A stretch of DNA of 64,000 nt from Oenococcus oeni DSM 20252 = AWRIB129 (GCF_000372485.1 NZ_AQVA01000007.1:31316-95315); one strand, 5' to 3'; counted from the first letter of the stretch, positions 9,724 through 18,851 are shown. Notes: generated from the letters alone by a model not told the origin. A program made the numbers and translations.

Positions 9724-11682
9724 TCACACATCCAAATCTTCAACAAATTGAGCATTATCTTCGATAAATTCACGTCTTGGTTCAACCCGGTCACCCATCA
9801 GCATGTCGAAAGTTGTATCGACTTCCGGTTGATATTCCGGATCGACACGCAAGAGACGACGATGTTTTGGATCCATAGTTGTATCCCAAAGCTGAACGGC
9901 ATCCATTTCACCAAGACCCTTGTATCGCTGAATCCGTGGTTTAGGACTTGCCGGCAGTGTAGCAGTATATTGATCAAGTTCCTCATCGGAATCAAGGTAC
10001 ACACGCTGATCCGAATTTCCGATCGCGACTCCATACAAAGGTGGTTGAGCAATATAAATATAGCCGGCGTCAATCAAAGGACGCATATATCTAAAGAACA
10101 AAGTTAAAAGCAGGGTTCTGATATGCGCTCCATCGACATCGGCATCAGTCATAATAATTACCTTGTGATAATGAGACTTGCTAATATCGAATTCTTCGCC
10201 AAAACCGGTTCCCATCGCCGTAAATAAAGACCTGATTTCTTCGTTAGCCAGGACCTTATCCAAAGTAGCTTTTTCAACATTCAAAATTTTTCCACGAATC
10301 GGTAAAATAGCCTGTGTCAAACGAGAACGGCCTTGCTTGGCGGAACCGCCGGCTGAATCCCCCTCGACGATAAACAATTCGGAAATCTCTGGGTCGCGGG
10401 AAGTATTATCTGCTAATTTTCCAGCTAAAGCACTAATTTCCAGTCCGGACTTTTTACGCGTCAAATCACGTGCTTTCTTGGCAGCGGCACGTGCTTTAGA
10501 AGCGATTAATCCTTTGTTAGCGATCGCTCTGGCAGTTTCCGGGTTCTCCATCATAAAACGATTAAAAATCGTTGAGAACTGATGATTTACAACCTGCTGG
10601 GCATCTGTATTGCCCAACTTGGTTTTTGTCTGCCCTTCAAATTGCGGATCGGGATGTTTGATTGAAACAATTGCCGTAATTCCTTCTCGGACATCCTCAC
10701 CACTCAGCGGATCATCGGAATCTTTCAAAATACCTTTTTTCTTGGCATAATCATTAATAATTCTTGTCAAAGCCATTTTAAAACCGGTCTCGTGCGTACC
10801 ACCTTCATGAGTATGGATATTATTAGTAAAACTCATCAGGGTTTCGGCGACGGCATCGGTATACTGCAAAGCGACCTCAACTTGAATACCGTTTTCTTCC
10901 CCTTCGACATAAACTGGTTCAGGAAAAAGCGGTTGCTTGTTTTTATTTAAAAATTTGACGTACTCGGCAATTCCACCCTCATACATAAATGATTCATTTT
11001 TTACAGGATCAACTCTTTTATCGGTTATAGAAAGACGCAGCCCTTTATTCAAAAAAGCCAATTCGCGAATTCGGCTTGCAAGGGTTCGATAATCGAACAC
11101 GATTGTTTCCCGGAAAATATCCGGGTCCGGAGCAAAGTGAACAATTGTGCCGCGTTTAAGGCGCATTGGTTCATCGAGCAATTTCATTTCTGTCTTAATG
11201 TGGCCGCGTTCAAAATCCATGTAATAGATTTTGTTGTCCCGATAGACTCTGACGTCCATTTCCTTTGACAAAGCATTAACAACCGAAGCGCCAACACCAT
11301 GAAGCCCACCGGAAACTTTATAACTTTTCGAATCGAATTTACCACCGGCATGCAGAATCGTAAAAACAGCTTCCATAGCCGGACGCCCGGTTTTAGGCTG
11401 AATTTCGACCGGAACACCACGGCCATCATCGGTAATCGTAATCGAATTATCTTTTTCAATCGTCAAAGTAACATGATGGGCAAAACCAGCCAGTGCTTCA
11501 TCGATTCCATTATCGATAATTTCCCAAACCAAATGATGCAAACCGGAACTTGCAGTCGAACCAATATACATTCCCGGTCGTTTGCGAACCGCTTCAAGTC
11601 CCTCCAAAATTTGGATGGAAGACCCACCATAAGAGTTATTGTCACTAGGAGCTACTTGATTATTTTTTTTTAAATCAACCAT
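9724..11682 (-). CDS. gyrB: DNA gyrase subunit B
   Basis: Protein of 652 aa. The GHKL ATPase domain contains [29 protein letters not shown] and the glycine loop [14 protein letters not shown]. The TOPRIM domain has [13 protein letters not shown] at about 440-452 and [15 protein letters not shown], giving the Mg-binding acids. It overlaps the recF stop by 8 nt (ATGGTTGA), which implies coupled translation, and is followed by gyrA. Confidence 0.98.
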   Translation of the reverse strand: MVDLKKNNQVAPSDNNSYGGSSIQILEGLEAVRKRPGMYIGSTASSGLHHLVWEIIDNGIDEALAGFAHHVTLTIEKDNSITITDDGRGVPVEIQPKTGRPAMEAVFTILHAGGKFDSKSYKVSGGLHGVGASVVNALSKEMDVRVYRDNKIYYMDFERGHIKTEMKLLDEPMRLKRGTIVHFAPDPDIFRETIVFDYRTLASRIRELAFLNKGLRLSITDKRVDPVKNESFMYEGGIAEYVKFLNKNKQPLFPEPVYVEGEENGIQVEVALQYTDAVAETLMSFTNNIHTHEGGTHETGFKMALTRIINDYAKKKGILKDSDDPLSGEDVREGITAIVSIKHPDPQFEGQTKTKLGNTDAQQVVNHQFSTIFNRFMMENPETARAIANKGLIASKARAAAKKARDLTRKKSGLEISALAGKLADNTSRDPEISELFIVEGDSAGGSAKQGRSRLTQAILPIRGKILNVEKATLDKVLANEEIRSLFTAMGTGFGEEFDISKSHYHKVIIMTDADVDGAHIRTLLLTLFFRYMRPLIDAGYIYIAQPPLYGVAIGNSDQRVYLDSDEELDQYTATLPASPKPRIQRYKGLGEMDAVQLWDTTMDPKHRRLLRVDPEYQPEVDTTFDMLMGDRVEPRREFIEDNAQFVEDLDV

Positions 11683-12796
11683 TAACGAGCGTTCCGCCTT
11701 TCACTTGATAAATTTTCGGGTCTTTTATTAAATCTCTTTCCACGTCAGAAAGACTCGTAGTTGTTAAAAACGTTTGTACTTTATCCTGAATAAAATTCAA
11801 TAACTGTGTTTGGCGATCGCCATCTAACTCAGAGAGAACATCATCCAGCAATAAGATCGGATATTCACCGGTCTCGTATTTCATCATTTCAATCTCTGCC
11901 AATCTGACTGACAGCGCAGTCGTCCTTTGCTGTCCTTGAGAAGCGAAGGAACCAACCTCTTTTCCATTAATAGAAAATTTCAAATCATCATGATGTGGTC
12001 CAACACTTGTCGATTTTAAAAATAATTCGCGTGTCTTATTTTTGAGCAGTTGATTATTAAAAATTTTAGAAATTTCTTCTTTCGTCGACTGGTCGTCAAT
12101 TCCAGAAAAACTTGCATATTTAATCGTCAGTTTTTCGTTCCTGGAAATTGCCTTATGAATTTGATAAGAGTATTTTTCGAGTTCTTTAACCAAAACAAAT
12201 CTTTGAAAAATAATCTCACTTCCAAAATCAATCAATTGATCATTTAAAACTTTTAGATAATCTTCATCTATTTTCGGATTATTGCCAATCCATTTAATAT
12301 TTTTTAAATAAGCATTGCGATTTTTAAGAACGCTTCGATATTGTAAAAGATTAAACAAATAATTTGCCGACATTTGGCCGAATTCGCTGTCGATAAATTT
12401 TCGGCGGACTCCCGGAGACCCCTTAACCAAATCAAGGTCTTCCGGCGCGAAAAGAACTGTATGTAGGTTACCAATATAATCTGATAAACGATTTTCGGTC
12501 AGATGATTAACAAAAACTTTTTTGCCGGTTCTTGTAATTCGGACTTCTAAAGGAAATTTGCCCATCTTACTTTGAACTTCACCGGTAATATCCGAAAAAT
12601 CAGATGACCAATTAATCAAATCGCGATCATTATTATCACGATGGGAACGTGCCATCGATAAAATATAAATCGCTTCTAATAAGTTTGTCTTCCCTTGCGC
12701 GTTGTCTCCAATTAGGACATTAATCGAATTAGAAAAATCAACTTGTAAACTTTTATAATTACGAAAGTCTTTGAGCTTGAGACTATTGAGAAACAA
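11675..12796 (-). CDS. recF: DNA replication and repair protein RecF
   Basis: Protein of 373 aa, an SMC-like ATPase that loads RecA at gaps with RecO and RecR. Walker A is [14 protein letters not shown] (about 33-46), the ABC-type signature is [20 protein letters not shown] (about 274-293), and Walker B is [14 protein letters not shown] (about 310-325). It overlaps yaaA upstream by 14 nt and gyrB downstream by 8 nt, so the whole yaaA-recF-gyrB-gyrA set is probably one transcript. Confidence 0.97.
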   Translation of the reverse strand: MFLNSLKLKDFRNYKSLQVDFSNSINVLIGDNAQGKTNLLEAIYILSMARSHRDNNDRDLINWSSDFSDITGEVQSKMGKFPLEVRITRTGKKVFVNHLTENRLSDYIGNLHTVLFAPEDLDLVKGSPGVRRKFIDSEFGQMSANYLFNLLQYRSVLKNRNAYLKNIKWIGNNPKIDEDYLKVLNDQLIDFGSEIIFQRFVLVKELEKYSYQIHKAISRNEKLTIKYASFSGIDDQSTKEEISKIFNNQLLKNKTRELFLKSTSVGPHHDDLKFSINGKEVGSFASQGQQRTTALSVRLAEIEMMKYETGEYPILLLDDVLSELDGDRQTQLLNFIQDKVQTFLTTTSLSDVERDLIKDPKIYQVKGGTLVNG

Positions 12797-13004
12797 TTTC
12801 GTACTCTCCGATTTTAAGAATCTTCACTAAGTCTCCTGGATAGAGTTTCCGTCCTCGACGATTTTCCGATTCACCATTTACAAAAAAAGAGTTTGCGTTC
12901 TCTTTAAGAAAAAATTTTGCACTGCCGCCGGAACTGACAATATCTTCAATCTTCAAAAGTTGACCAAGCGTAATAAATTCGGTGTTGATTTGGACTTTTT
13001 GCAA
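12783..13004 (-). CDS. yaaA: S4-domain protein YaaA (RlbA-like)
   Basis: Peptide of 73 aa with the S4 RNA-binding pattern: ITLGQLLKIEDIVSSGGSAK followed by FFVNGESENRRGRKLYPGD. It is the conserved small gene between dnaN and recF in Firmicutes. The start is TTG (13004), supported by a GGGGGTGA ribosome site. It overlaps recF by 14 nt. Confidence 0.9.
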   Translation of the reverse strand: MQKVQINTEFITLGQLLKIEDIVSSGGSAKFFLKENANSFFVNGESENRRGRKLYPGDLVKILKIGEYEIVSQ

Positions 13005-13039
13005 ATATTCACCCCCAAGATTACTCTTCCCATTGTAAC

Positions 13040-13085
13040 AAAAAACGCCAAATTTTACTATATAAGCAATTTTTTGGCGTTTTGG
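13040..13085 (-). terminator. Terminator between dnaN and yaaA
   Basis: Minus strand: 9-bp stem AACGCCAAA / TTTGGCGTT with an AT-rich 20-nt loop, followed by T6. It separates dnaA-dnaN from yaaA-recF-gyrBA. A TACAAT box lies just after it and may be the -10 of the downstream operon, but no good -35 is seen. Confidence 0.7.
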
Positions 13086-13130
13086 TAACTTTTGTTATAT
13101 TTAATAATTTTTGCTTAAATCGCAATAATT

Positions 13131-14255
13131 TTAGAACGTGCGCACCGGTGTAATTAATTGAACCTTATTATTATCAGAGGCGCCATTGGGTCTAATGACG
13201 AAAGGACGCAAATTTGTTGTAAATGAAAAATCCAATTTGCTTTCACCGATTGAACTCAATGCATCGCGAACAAAATCGGGATTAAAACTAATCTTTAAAT
13301 CTTCGCCTTTAAAATTATCTATCGACAATTCTTCCAGGACTTTGCCAACCTCGCTTTGAGCCGTCGATAATACTAACTTATCCTGACTGATCGAGAATTC
13401 AGCGACAATATTGCCTGATTGGTGGGCAACCAAACTGGCTCTGTCCAAAGAAGGAGCAAGCTGAGCAGCATCAATCGTGAAACTAGTTGTCGAATCAGAC
13501 GGAATCAATCGATCCGTTGCTGGATACTGTCCTTCCAGCAAACGGGAGTAAAAAGTTGTTTCTCCCAAATCAACCAGTAACTGGGAACGATCAAACTGTA
13601 AATTCAAATTATCAATATTTTCAAGCAAAGCACGTAATTCTATTAAAGCCTTGCTGGGAACGACGACATCTGCCTGACTGTCATTTCCTATTTTGGTGAT
13701 TCTTTGAGATAAGCGGTGTGAATCAGTGGAAACAGCCTTTATTTGATTGTCGCCGATTGTAAAGTGAATTCCTGTTAATAAGGGTCTTGAATCTTGAATC
13801 GAAACAGCTCTAATTGTCTCGCCAATAATATCGATTAATTCAGAAGATGGAATATTAATCGTATTTGCATCATCGAGTCTGGGTAGTTGCGGATAATTAT
13901 CAGCTGATTGTCCTGCAACTGTAAAATCAGAGCTTCCACCAACAATTGCAATTTGCGATCCCTCAGTCGATATTTCTACTTTGTCGCTGGAAAGATGTTT
14001 GATGATATTACTAAAGAAATTAGCATTGGCAATAATTTCTCCGGGCTCTTCGATTACCAAATTTTTTTTATCTTTATCTGCAGTTAAAACTGTCTTGATT
14101 GATATTTCCGAATTAGACCCGATCAAAGTCATTTCGTTATTGGAAACAGAAATTTTAATACCGGTCAGGATTGGAATAATTACCTTTCCAGAAATTGCCC
14201 GACTTACAATATTTAATTTATTTGTTAGTTCGTTTCGTTTAACAGAAAATTTCAT
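13131..14255 (-). CDS. dnaN: DNA polymerase III beta sliding clamp
   Basis: Protein of 374 aa with three repeated clamp folds. Typical stretches include MKFSVKRNELTNKLNIVSRAIS at the start, SIQDSRPLLTGIHF near 180-193 with VSTDSHRLSQR just after, and the C-terminal FVIRPNGASDNNKVQLITPVR. The ring tethers polymerase to DNA and binds partners at a hydrophobic cleft. Starts 174 bp after dnaA stops; that gap carries a DnaA box. Confidence 0.97.
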   Translation of the reverse strand: MKFSVKRNELTNKLNIVSRAISGKVIIPILTGIKISVSNNEMTLIGSNSEISIKTVLTADKDKKNLVIEEPGEIIANANFFSNIIKHLSSDKVEISTEGSQIAIVGGSSDFTVAGQSADNYPQLPRLDDANTINIPSSELIDIIGETIRAVSIQDSRPLLTGIHFTIGDNQIKAVSTDSHRLSQRITKIGNDSQADVVVPSKALIELRALLENIDNLNLQFDRSQLLVDLGETTFYSRLLEGQYPATDRLIPSDSTTSFTIDAAQLAPSLDRASLVAHQSGNIVAEFSISQDKLVLSTAQSEVGKVLEELSIDNFKGEDLKISFNPDFVRDALSSIGESKLDFSFTTNLRPFVIRPNGASDNNKVQLITPVRTF

Positions 14256-14309
14256 CGCTTGTCCTAAATAATATTTTTGGTTAGTAATAATAATAAGGCC
14301 TGTGGAAGT

Positions 14310-14318
14310 TGTGGATAA
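14310..14318 (-). promoter_or_regulatory. DnaA box between dnaA and dnaN
   Basis: A perfect TTATCCACA on the minus strand in the 174-bp gap before dnaN. Such boxes often belong to a split origin or to DnaA control of dnaN. Confidence 0.75.
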
Positions 14319-14429
14319 GCAAATTCATCAGTCGATTTTCCGCTAATAGCGAGGTGGAAAATCTTGGGACAACTTTACGTATAACTCCATATTTCTCTAC
14401 AACTTAATAATACGTAATTTGTTTGGTCT

Positions 14430-15782
14430 TTATGACTTTTCTTTGATTTTTGTTGAAAGATTTTCAATTCTTTGCTTTAAAGCATAATCAGTCTCGATCA
14501 AATCGGCTATTTTTTCTGTTCCATGCATGACGGTTGTGTGATCGCGTCCGCCAAAAGCCTGACCGATTTTAGGAAGAGAAGTATCGGTTAAGGTTCTAAT
14601 CAGATACATAGCCACTTGTCTTGGCAAAACAATATCCGAATTTCGCTTTTTTCCAATCAAATCATTAATGCTGACATTGTAATCATCGGCAACTGTCTTT
14701 TGGATGTCGGGTAGAGTAATTACTTTTTGTCTCGTAATGTTTAAATGTTCCAAAATCTTTTGGGCATTTGATACGTTGATCGGCCGGCCGGCGCGTGCCA
14801 TCAAGGTTAGTGTATTGAAAGCACCTTCCAGTTCACGGACATTCGTATCGATTTGTTCGGCAATTAAAGTTAATGTTTGATTATCGATACTGATACCTAC
14901 TTCTTCCGACTTATTTTTTAAAATTGCCAATCTTGTCGGGAAATCCGGTTTTTGGATATCGTAAGCAACACCCTGCATAAAGCGGGAAACAAGTCGGGCA
15001 TTCAGTCCGGGAATATCTTTCGGCAGGACATCGGAGGTCATAACGATTTGTTTTTGGGATTTGGTAATTTTGTTGAAAATATTAAAAAACTCTTCTTGGA
15101 AACGATCTTTACCCTGAAGCATCTGAATGTCATCGACTAAAAGAAGATCGACGTTTTCATAGTTACTGGTAAAATCGGCAGTTGTTTTCTTGCTGATTGC
15201 ATTAACCCAATCATTCATAAAATCGTCAGTGGTTATATAACGGACAATTGCATCGGGCTGCAGTTCTTTCAAGCGATTTCCGATAGCCTCCATTAGATGT
15301 GTTTTTCCCAGACCGGAAGACCCATATATAAGTAAGGGGTTATATTGACGACCGGGTTGTTCGGAAACGGCCATTGCTGCACTGGTAGCTAATTCGTTGG
15401 CATCACCGATGACCCAAGTGTCGAAAGTGAAATTTTGGTTTAGCTGATAATCAGTTGCGACAAAATCGCTATTTGATTGATTTGATTTTTGATTATTAAC
15501 TGGATTGGCAACGACTTTTATGACTTTTAGTTCAGGCTTAAAAAAATCGTGCGCAACATCGTAGGCATACTCCATGAATTTTGCTGTGTAATTACCATTA
15601 TCCCAAGCCTGCATAACGATATCGTTTGGTGCCTGCAGTTCGACGGTTCTGTTAGCCAAGTCGACTTTAACGGCGCGAACAGGTTTAATCCAGTTTTCAT
15701 AAGCAGTTTCCCCCATATTAGCGGCGAAACGGCCCTGGATTCCCTTCCAAAAAGTATTTAAATCAAAGTAAGAGTCTTTCAT
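14430..15782 (-). CDS. dnaA: Chromosomal replication initiator DnaA
   Basis: Protein of 450 aa when started at the ATG at 15782 (MKDSYFDLNTFWKGIQ). An in-frame TTG at 15830 would add 16 residues unlike any DnaA N-terminus and would overlap a DnaA box, so it is not used. Domain I ends near 90; the AAA+ Walker A GSSGLGKTH lies at about 153-161 and Walker B LLLVDDIQ at about 208-215. The C-terminal DNA-binding domain has the signature VVLPRQ-like LPRQVAMYLIRTLTDTSLPKIG then GRDHTTVMHG. It opens the origin lying just upstream. Confidence 0.97.
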   Translation of the reverse strand: MKDSYFDLNTFWKGIQGRFAANMGETAYENWIKPVRAVKVDLANRTVELQAPNDIVMQAWDNGNYTAKFMEYAYDVAHDFFKPELKVIKVVANPVNNQKSNQSNSDFVATDYQLNQNFTFDTWVIGDANELATSAAMAVSEQPGRQYNPLLIYGSSGLGKTHLMEAIGNRLKELQPDAIVRYITTDDFMNDWVNAISKKTTADFTSNYENVDLLLVDDIQMLQGKDRFQEEFFNIFNKITKSQKQIVMTSDVLPKDIPGLNARLVSRFMQGVAYDIQKPDFPTRLAILKNKSEEVGISIDNQTLTLIAEQIDTNVRELEGAFNTLTLMARAGRPINVSNAQKILEHLNITRQKVITLPDIQKTVADDYNVSINDLIGKKRNSDIVLPRQVAMYLIRTLTDTSLPKIGQAFGGRDHTTVMHGTEKIADLIETDYALKQRIENLSTKIKEKS

Positions 15783-15830
15783 ATTTTTCCCAACTAGACT
15801 AATTAAACGGGAACAGAGCGTTATTTTCAA

Positions 15831-16135
15831 CAGTCTGTGTAGATAACTTTCCGAGATATTTACAGTCTGTTAACCAATTTATCCCCAAGTTTGTGGGTAA
15901 TTTTGACTCTTTCCACTTTTTTAAAACTTTTCCACAAGCAAAGTTATCCACAAATACCCGATCTTTCCACAATTTAACCGCTTATCCACAGAATCCACAT
16001 AAAAAACAGGGTTATTTGTTAACAAGTTGTGGATATGTTGTTAATTAGTGGAAAAGCAGGTATAACGGCACTTTTCTCTTTAAACTTTCTTAATAATTCC
16101 ACACCACGTAACGTGGTAATGTGGACAATTAAATT
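15831..16135. other. oriC: Chromosomal origin oriC with DnaA-box cluster
   Basis: The 448-bp gap between the divergent dnaA and rpmH genes. Forward boxes: perfect TTATCCACA at 15944-15952 and 15982-15990, TTTTCCACA at 15928-15936, TTATCCCCA at 15879-15887. Reverse boxes with one change each: 15838-15846, 15892-15900, 16028-16036, 16120-16128. AT-rich tracts between them could serve as unwinding element. Gene strands flip here (minus to the left, plus to the right), as expected for leading-strand bias at an origin. Confidence 0.92.
16103..16117. repeat. Perfect 15-bp inverted repeat next to oriC
   Basis: ACCACGTAACGTGGT, a perfect palindrome around a central A, between the last DnaA boxes and the rpmH promoter. 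Looks like a protein-binding site of unknown owner. Confidence 0.5.
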
Positions 16136-16156
16136 TCTTTTAAAAGCTTGTCACTA

Positions 16157-16186
16157 TTGAGATTATTGGGGTTTTTGTGTTACCAT
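16157..16186 (+). promoter_or_regulatory. Promoter of rpmH
   Basis: -35 TTGAGA (16157-16162), 18-bp spacer, -10 TACCAT (16181-16186), 45 bp before the rpmH start. Confidence 0.5.
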
Positions 16187-16230
16187 ATTTCAGTACCTTT
16201 GTCTGTAAAGACATAATATTGGAGTAAAAC

Positions 16231-16365
16231 ATGAAAAGAACTTATCAACCAAAGAAGAGGCACTTACAACGTGTCCACGGATTCCGCAAGCGGATGAGTA
16301 CTGCCAATGGTCGTAAGGTACTTGCACGACGTCGTGCCAAGGGCCGTAAGGTATTAGCCGCTTGA
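16231..16365 (+). CDS. rpmH: 50S ribosomal protein L34
   Basis: Peptide of 44 aa reading [20 protein letters not shown], then [20 protein letters not shown] and VLAA: the complete, highly conserved L34. Only one residue (Leu after RH) departs from the common RHR form. Ribosome site TTGGAG 8 bp upstream. First gene of the plus-strand rpmH-rnpA-yidC group next to the origin. Confidence 0.97.
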   Translation: MKRTYQPKKRHLQRVHGFRKRMSTANGRKVLARRRAKGRKVLAA

Positions 16366-16368
16366 TTC

Positions 16369-16390
16369 AGTCGCTTATGCGACTTTTTTT
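16369..16390 (+). terminator. Intrinsic terminator between rpmH and rnpA
   Basis: AGTCGC / GCGACT stem with a TTAT loop followed directly by T7. It stands only 5 bp before the rnpA ATG, so it should cut rpmH mRNA and leave reduced read-through into rnpA. Confidence 0.8.
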
Positions 16391-16395
16391 GTAAA

Positions 16396-16764
16396 ATGGG
16401 CACTAAGAAACCATTTCGAATAAAAAAAACCAGCGATTTCCAAAGAGTTTTTGCTAAGCACAAATCTTTTGCTAACCGTTATTTTGTTGTATATAGCGAT
16501 ACTCAGCCAAAAGAGGTAGACGTTTCGCATTGGCGAATTGGATTATCCGTTTCAAAAAAAATTGGTAAAGCACATGAGCGCGTTTGGGTTAAACGTCGTA
16601 TTAGTGAATCTTTTAACAATATTTCTCTTTTTATCCCGAATAATTTAGATATTGTTATTGTCGCTCGACCTTTGGTTAAGGGGCAAAAACAAAAAATAAT
16701 TCAGGATCAATTAATGCATGTACTGGATTTGGCGGGAATTTTAAATGGAAAAGAAAAAAACTAG
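16396..16764 (+). CDS. rnpA: Ribonuclease P protein component, divergent signature
   Basis: Protein of 122 aa that assists the RNase P RNA in tRNA 5' maturation. The N-terminus (FRIKKTSDFQRVFAKHKSFANRYFVVY) and the WRIGLSVSKKIGKAHERV stretch (about 48-65) fit RnpA. The usual RNR signature, K-A-V-x-R-N-R-x-K-R-x-[ILV]-R-E, reads KAHERVWVKRRISE here: the conserved Asn is Val and the second Arg is Trp. No Shine-Dalgarno is visible; the ATG follows the T-run of a terminator. It overlaps yidC by 20 nt. Confidence 0.9.
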   Translation: MGTKKPFRIKKTSDFQRVFAKHKSFANRYFVVYSDTQPKEVDVSHWRIGLSVSKKIGKAHERVWVKRRISESFNNISLFIPNNLDIVIVARPLVKGQKQKIIQDQLMHVLDLAGILNGKEKN

Positions 16765-17605
16765 TTTTATTAAAAAAGTCGGCTGGCCTTCGATTATAGT
16801 TGCGATTGCCGCTTTGATTGCGATTGTGGCGTTCGCTTTTGTTCCGAATAACGCTTCGACAGTTTACAAAGGATTTCTTGGATCAATCACAGGATTTTTT
16901 GCGAATTCGATTCTTGGTGTCTCTAAATTGTGTGGAAATTCCTATGGTTTTGGTATTGTAATTTTCACACTATTGATTCGCTTTCTGATTTTGCCCTTAA
17001 TGGTCTATTCGATTTCATCTTCGAAAAACATGGCAAAAGTTGCTCCCTTGGTTAAGAAAGTACAGGCCAAGTACAAAGGCAAACGTGATCGTGATTCAAT
17101 GACGAATTTGCAGGAGGAAACCTCTTCTATCTATAAGGAAGCGGGCGTTAATCCATATGCTTCTCTTTTACCAGTTCTGATTCAGCTACCGGTTTTATGG
17201 GCTTTGTTTCAGTCGGTTTCTTCAACCCCTGCCCTTAAAACTGGATCTTTCTTCTGGCTTCAATTAGGAAGTCCGGATCCTTACTTTGTTTTGCCTATAT
17301 TGGCAGCTCTGTTTACCTTTATCAGTTCTTGGATGAGTACTGCTTCGATGGGGAAAGACCAACCTGGATTCTCCAAGGCTATGCCTTATATTTTTCCATT
17401 TATCATTTTGTTTTCTGCTCTGGCCGTTTCATCGGCATTATCGCTTTACTGGGTAGCAACAAATGCTTTTCAGGTTGTACAAACTTTCTTTCTTCAAAAT
17501 CCATTTAAAGTCCGCGCCGAAGAGAAGGCAAAAGAGCTTGCTGAATTAGAAAGAAAAAAAGCAATTAAAAAAACCTTGCGTAAAGCACATAAGCGGAGGA
17601 AATGA
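16745..17605 (+). CDS. yidC: Membrane protein insertase YidC/OxaA
   Basis: Protein of 286 aa with five predicted membrane segments; the first (about 12-34) is followed by an external loop and the core YidC region FGIVIFTLLIRFLILPLMVYS (in part) near 70-90. The conserved cytoplasmic hairpin with KYKGKRDRDSM and the EAGVNPYASLLPVLIQLPVLWALF segment (partly quoted) identify the family. The membrane segment lacks a lipobox cysteine, unlike B. subtilis SpoIIIJ. A basic tail (KAHKRRK) could contact ribosomes. Overlaps rnpA by 20 nt and lepB by an ATGA. Confidence 0.95.
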   Translation: MEKKKTSFIKKVGWPSIIVAIAALIAIVAFAFVPNNASTVYKGFLGSITGFFANSILGVSKLCGNSYGFGIVIFTLLIRFLILPLMVYSISSSKNMAKVAPLVKKVQAKYKGKRDRDSMTNLQEETSSIYKEAGVNPYASLLPVLIQLPVLWALFQSVSSTPALKTGSFFWLQLGSPDPYFVLPILAALFTFISSWMSTASMGKDQPGFSKAMPYIFPFIILFSALAVSSALSLYWVATNAFQVVQTFFLQNPFKVRAEEKAKELAELERKKAIKKTLRKAHKRRK

Positions 17606-17607
17606 CA

Positions 17608-18228
17608 ATGGAAAGGATTAAGTCGATATTTTCCTGGATTATTCCGATTGCTGTTGGTTTACTGTTAGCCTTGCTAATTCAAGCCTTTCTATTAGTACCT
17701 GTTACGGTTAATGGCGACTCAATGCTTAATAATCTTAAGAACGGAGAACGGATTTGGGTCTTTAAGACAGAAAAAGTTCATCGTGGTTCGGTTATTGTTT
17801 TTGATGCCAAAAAGGAAGATCCTGGAATTCAAGCGGGAGAAAAAGATTATGTTAAACGTGTAATTGGTGTTCCTGGTGATAAAATTGAAGCTAAGAATGG
17901 TGATATTTATGTTAACGGTAAAGAAATATCGCAAAAGTATATTTCTTCCTATAACCGTACGACCGGCACCAGTAATTGGACTCTAAAGACTTTATCTTCA
18001 GGAAATTCGCCATTTGTTTCCGGAAAGTCTCATTGGATCGACGGAAAAGCTATCACTGTTCCTGCTGGTAATTATTTTGTTCTTGGAGATAACAGATCGA
18101 AATCAGAAGATAGCAGATATTTCGGTTTTGTTAAGAAAATTCACGTTCTCGGTGTCGCGAAGGTTTTTCCTTGGGCAAGTAGACATCAAGAAATAAATGA
18201 TGTTTGGAAGAATTTTTTTGTTAAATGA
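17608..18228 (+). CDS. lepB: Signal peptidase I, catalytic
   Basis: Protein of 206 aa from the ATG at 17608 (another ATG lies two codons earlier, nearer the GGAGGA site). One N-terminal membrane anchor (about 7-31) precedes the catalytic Ser38 in NGDSM and Lys83 in YVKRVIGVPGD; the box E motif LGDNRSKSEDSR is near 160-171. The active Ser/Lys pair is complete. It removes signal peptides outside the membrane. Co-transcribed with yidC and overlapping the next, related gene by ATGA. Confidence 0.93.
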   Translation: MERIKSIFSWIIPIAVGLLLALLIQAFLLVPVTVNGDSMLNNLKNGERIWVFKTEKVHRGSVIVFDAKKEDPGIQAGEKDYVKRVIGVPGDKIEAKNGDIYVNGKEISQKYISSYNRTTGTSNWTLKTLSSGNSPFVSGKSHWIDGKAITVPAGNYFVLGDNRSKSEDSRYFGFVKKIHVLGVAKVFPWASRHQEINDVWKNFFVK

Positions 18229-18845
18229 ATAAACATTTGAAGTATTTTTTGAAAATTTGGTTAATTCCCGCAATTGCTGGCATCGCGATTGCGGTTTTTC
18301 TTAGAGGAAATTTCTTCTCTTTTGTTAGAATATCTGGTCAATCTATGTCGCCGAATCTTGTAAATAATCAAATTGTTCTTTTGGAAAAGAAAGCTAATGT
18401 TTCACGTGGAACAGTTATCGTCTCTAAAACTAATAATTTGCAAAAACAGAATACTGGAGTTCAAGATATTGCTTTACGTGTGGTTGCGTTACCAGGAGAT
18501 AAGGTTAATTACAAAAAAGGACAGTTGTATGTTAATGGCAAAAAAGTGAATCAATCTTATATCAGTTCACAAGTTAAAACTGAAACAGGAATGTCGATTG
18601 ATACAGGTTGGTCAATCAATTCCCTTTCATTAAGTAAAAATTGGCCTAAAAGTCAGAGAAATATTAAGAAGGTTCAAAAAAACAGTTATTTCGTTTTAGC
18701 CGATAATCGAATTGACCCAGTTGATAGTCGGCAGTATGGCCTTATTAAAAAAAGGCAGATTGAAGGAGTTGTTAAGGTTTTTTTCTGGGAAACAAAAACA
18801 AAGATTAATAATATAAATCATTTTAGTCGCAACTTCTTCGAATGA
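18225..18845 (+). CDS. Signal peptidase I-like protein lacking the catalytic lysine
   Basis: Protein of 206 aa, clearly a paralogue of the gene before it: N-terminal anchor (about 10-27), Ser40 in SGQSM, and C-terminal LADNRIDPVDSRQYG. At the position of Lys83 of the upstream enzyme the sequence reads DIALRVVALPGD, with Leu84 replacing Lys. The Ser/Lys dyad is therefore incomplete and the protein is probably not an active peptidase, as in the inactive SPase homologues known in some staphylococci and streptococci. It may help its active neighbour. Overlap ATGA shows translational coupling. A parS-like site lies inside its coding sequence. Confidence 0.88.
   Translation: MNKHLKYFLKIWLIPAIAGIAIAVFLRGNFFSFVRISGQSMSPNLVNNQIVLLEKKANVSRGTVIVSKTNNLQKQNTGVQDIALRVVALPGDKVNYKKGQLYVNGKKVNQSYISSQVKTETGMSIDTGWSINSLSLSKNWPKSQRNIKKVQKNSYFVLADNRIDPVDSRQYGLIKKRQIEGVVKVFFWETKTKINNINHFSRNFFE
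18398..18413. promoter_or_regulatory. parS: parS-like site, copy 1 (inside the SPase-like gene)
   Basis: TGTTTCACGTGGAACA differs from the widespread Firmicutes parS TGTTTCACGTGAAACA at one base and is palindromic apart from one base pair. It lies about 2.4 kb from oriC. An identical 16-mer occurs at 18852-18867, and chance duplication of 16 bases in 0.5 kb is very unlikely. Confidence 0.88.
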
Positions 18846-18851
18846 ATAATA

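Noticed and set aside
11299-11673. Open frames on the plus strand opposite gyrB and other core genes
   Set aside because: They mirror the codon structure of the real gene and have no ribosome sites.
15783-15830. Longer DnaA starting at TTG 15830
   Set aside because: The extra 16 residues do not resemble DnaA and would place the start beside a DnaA box; the ATG at 15782 gives a normal N-terminus.
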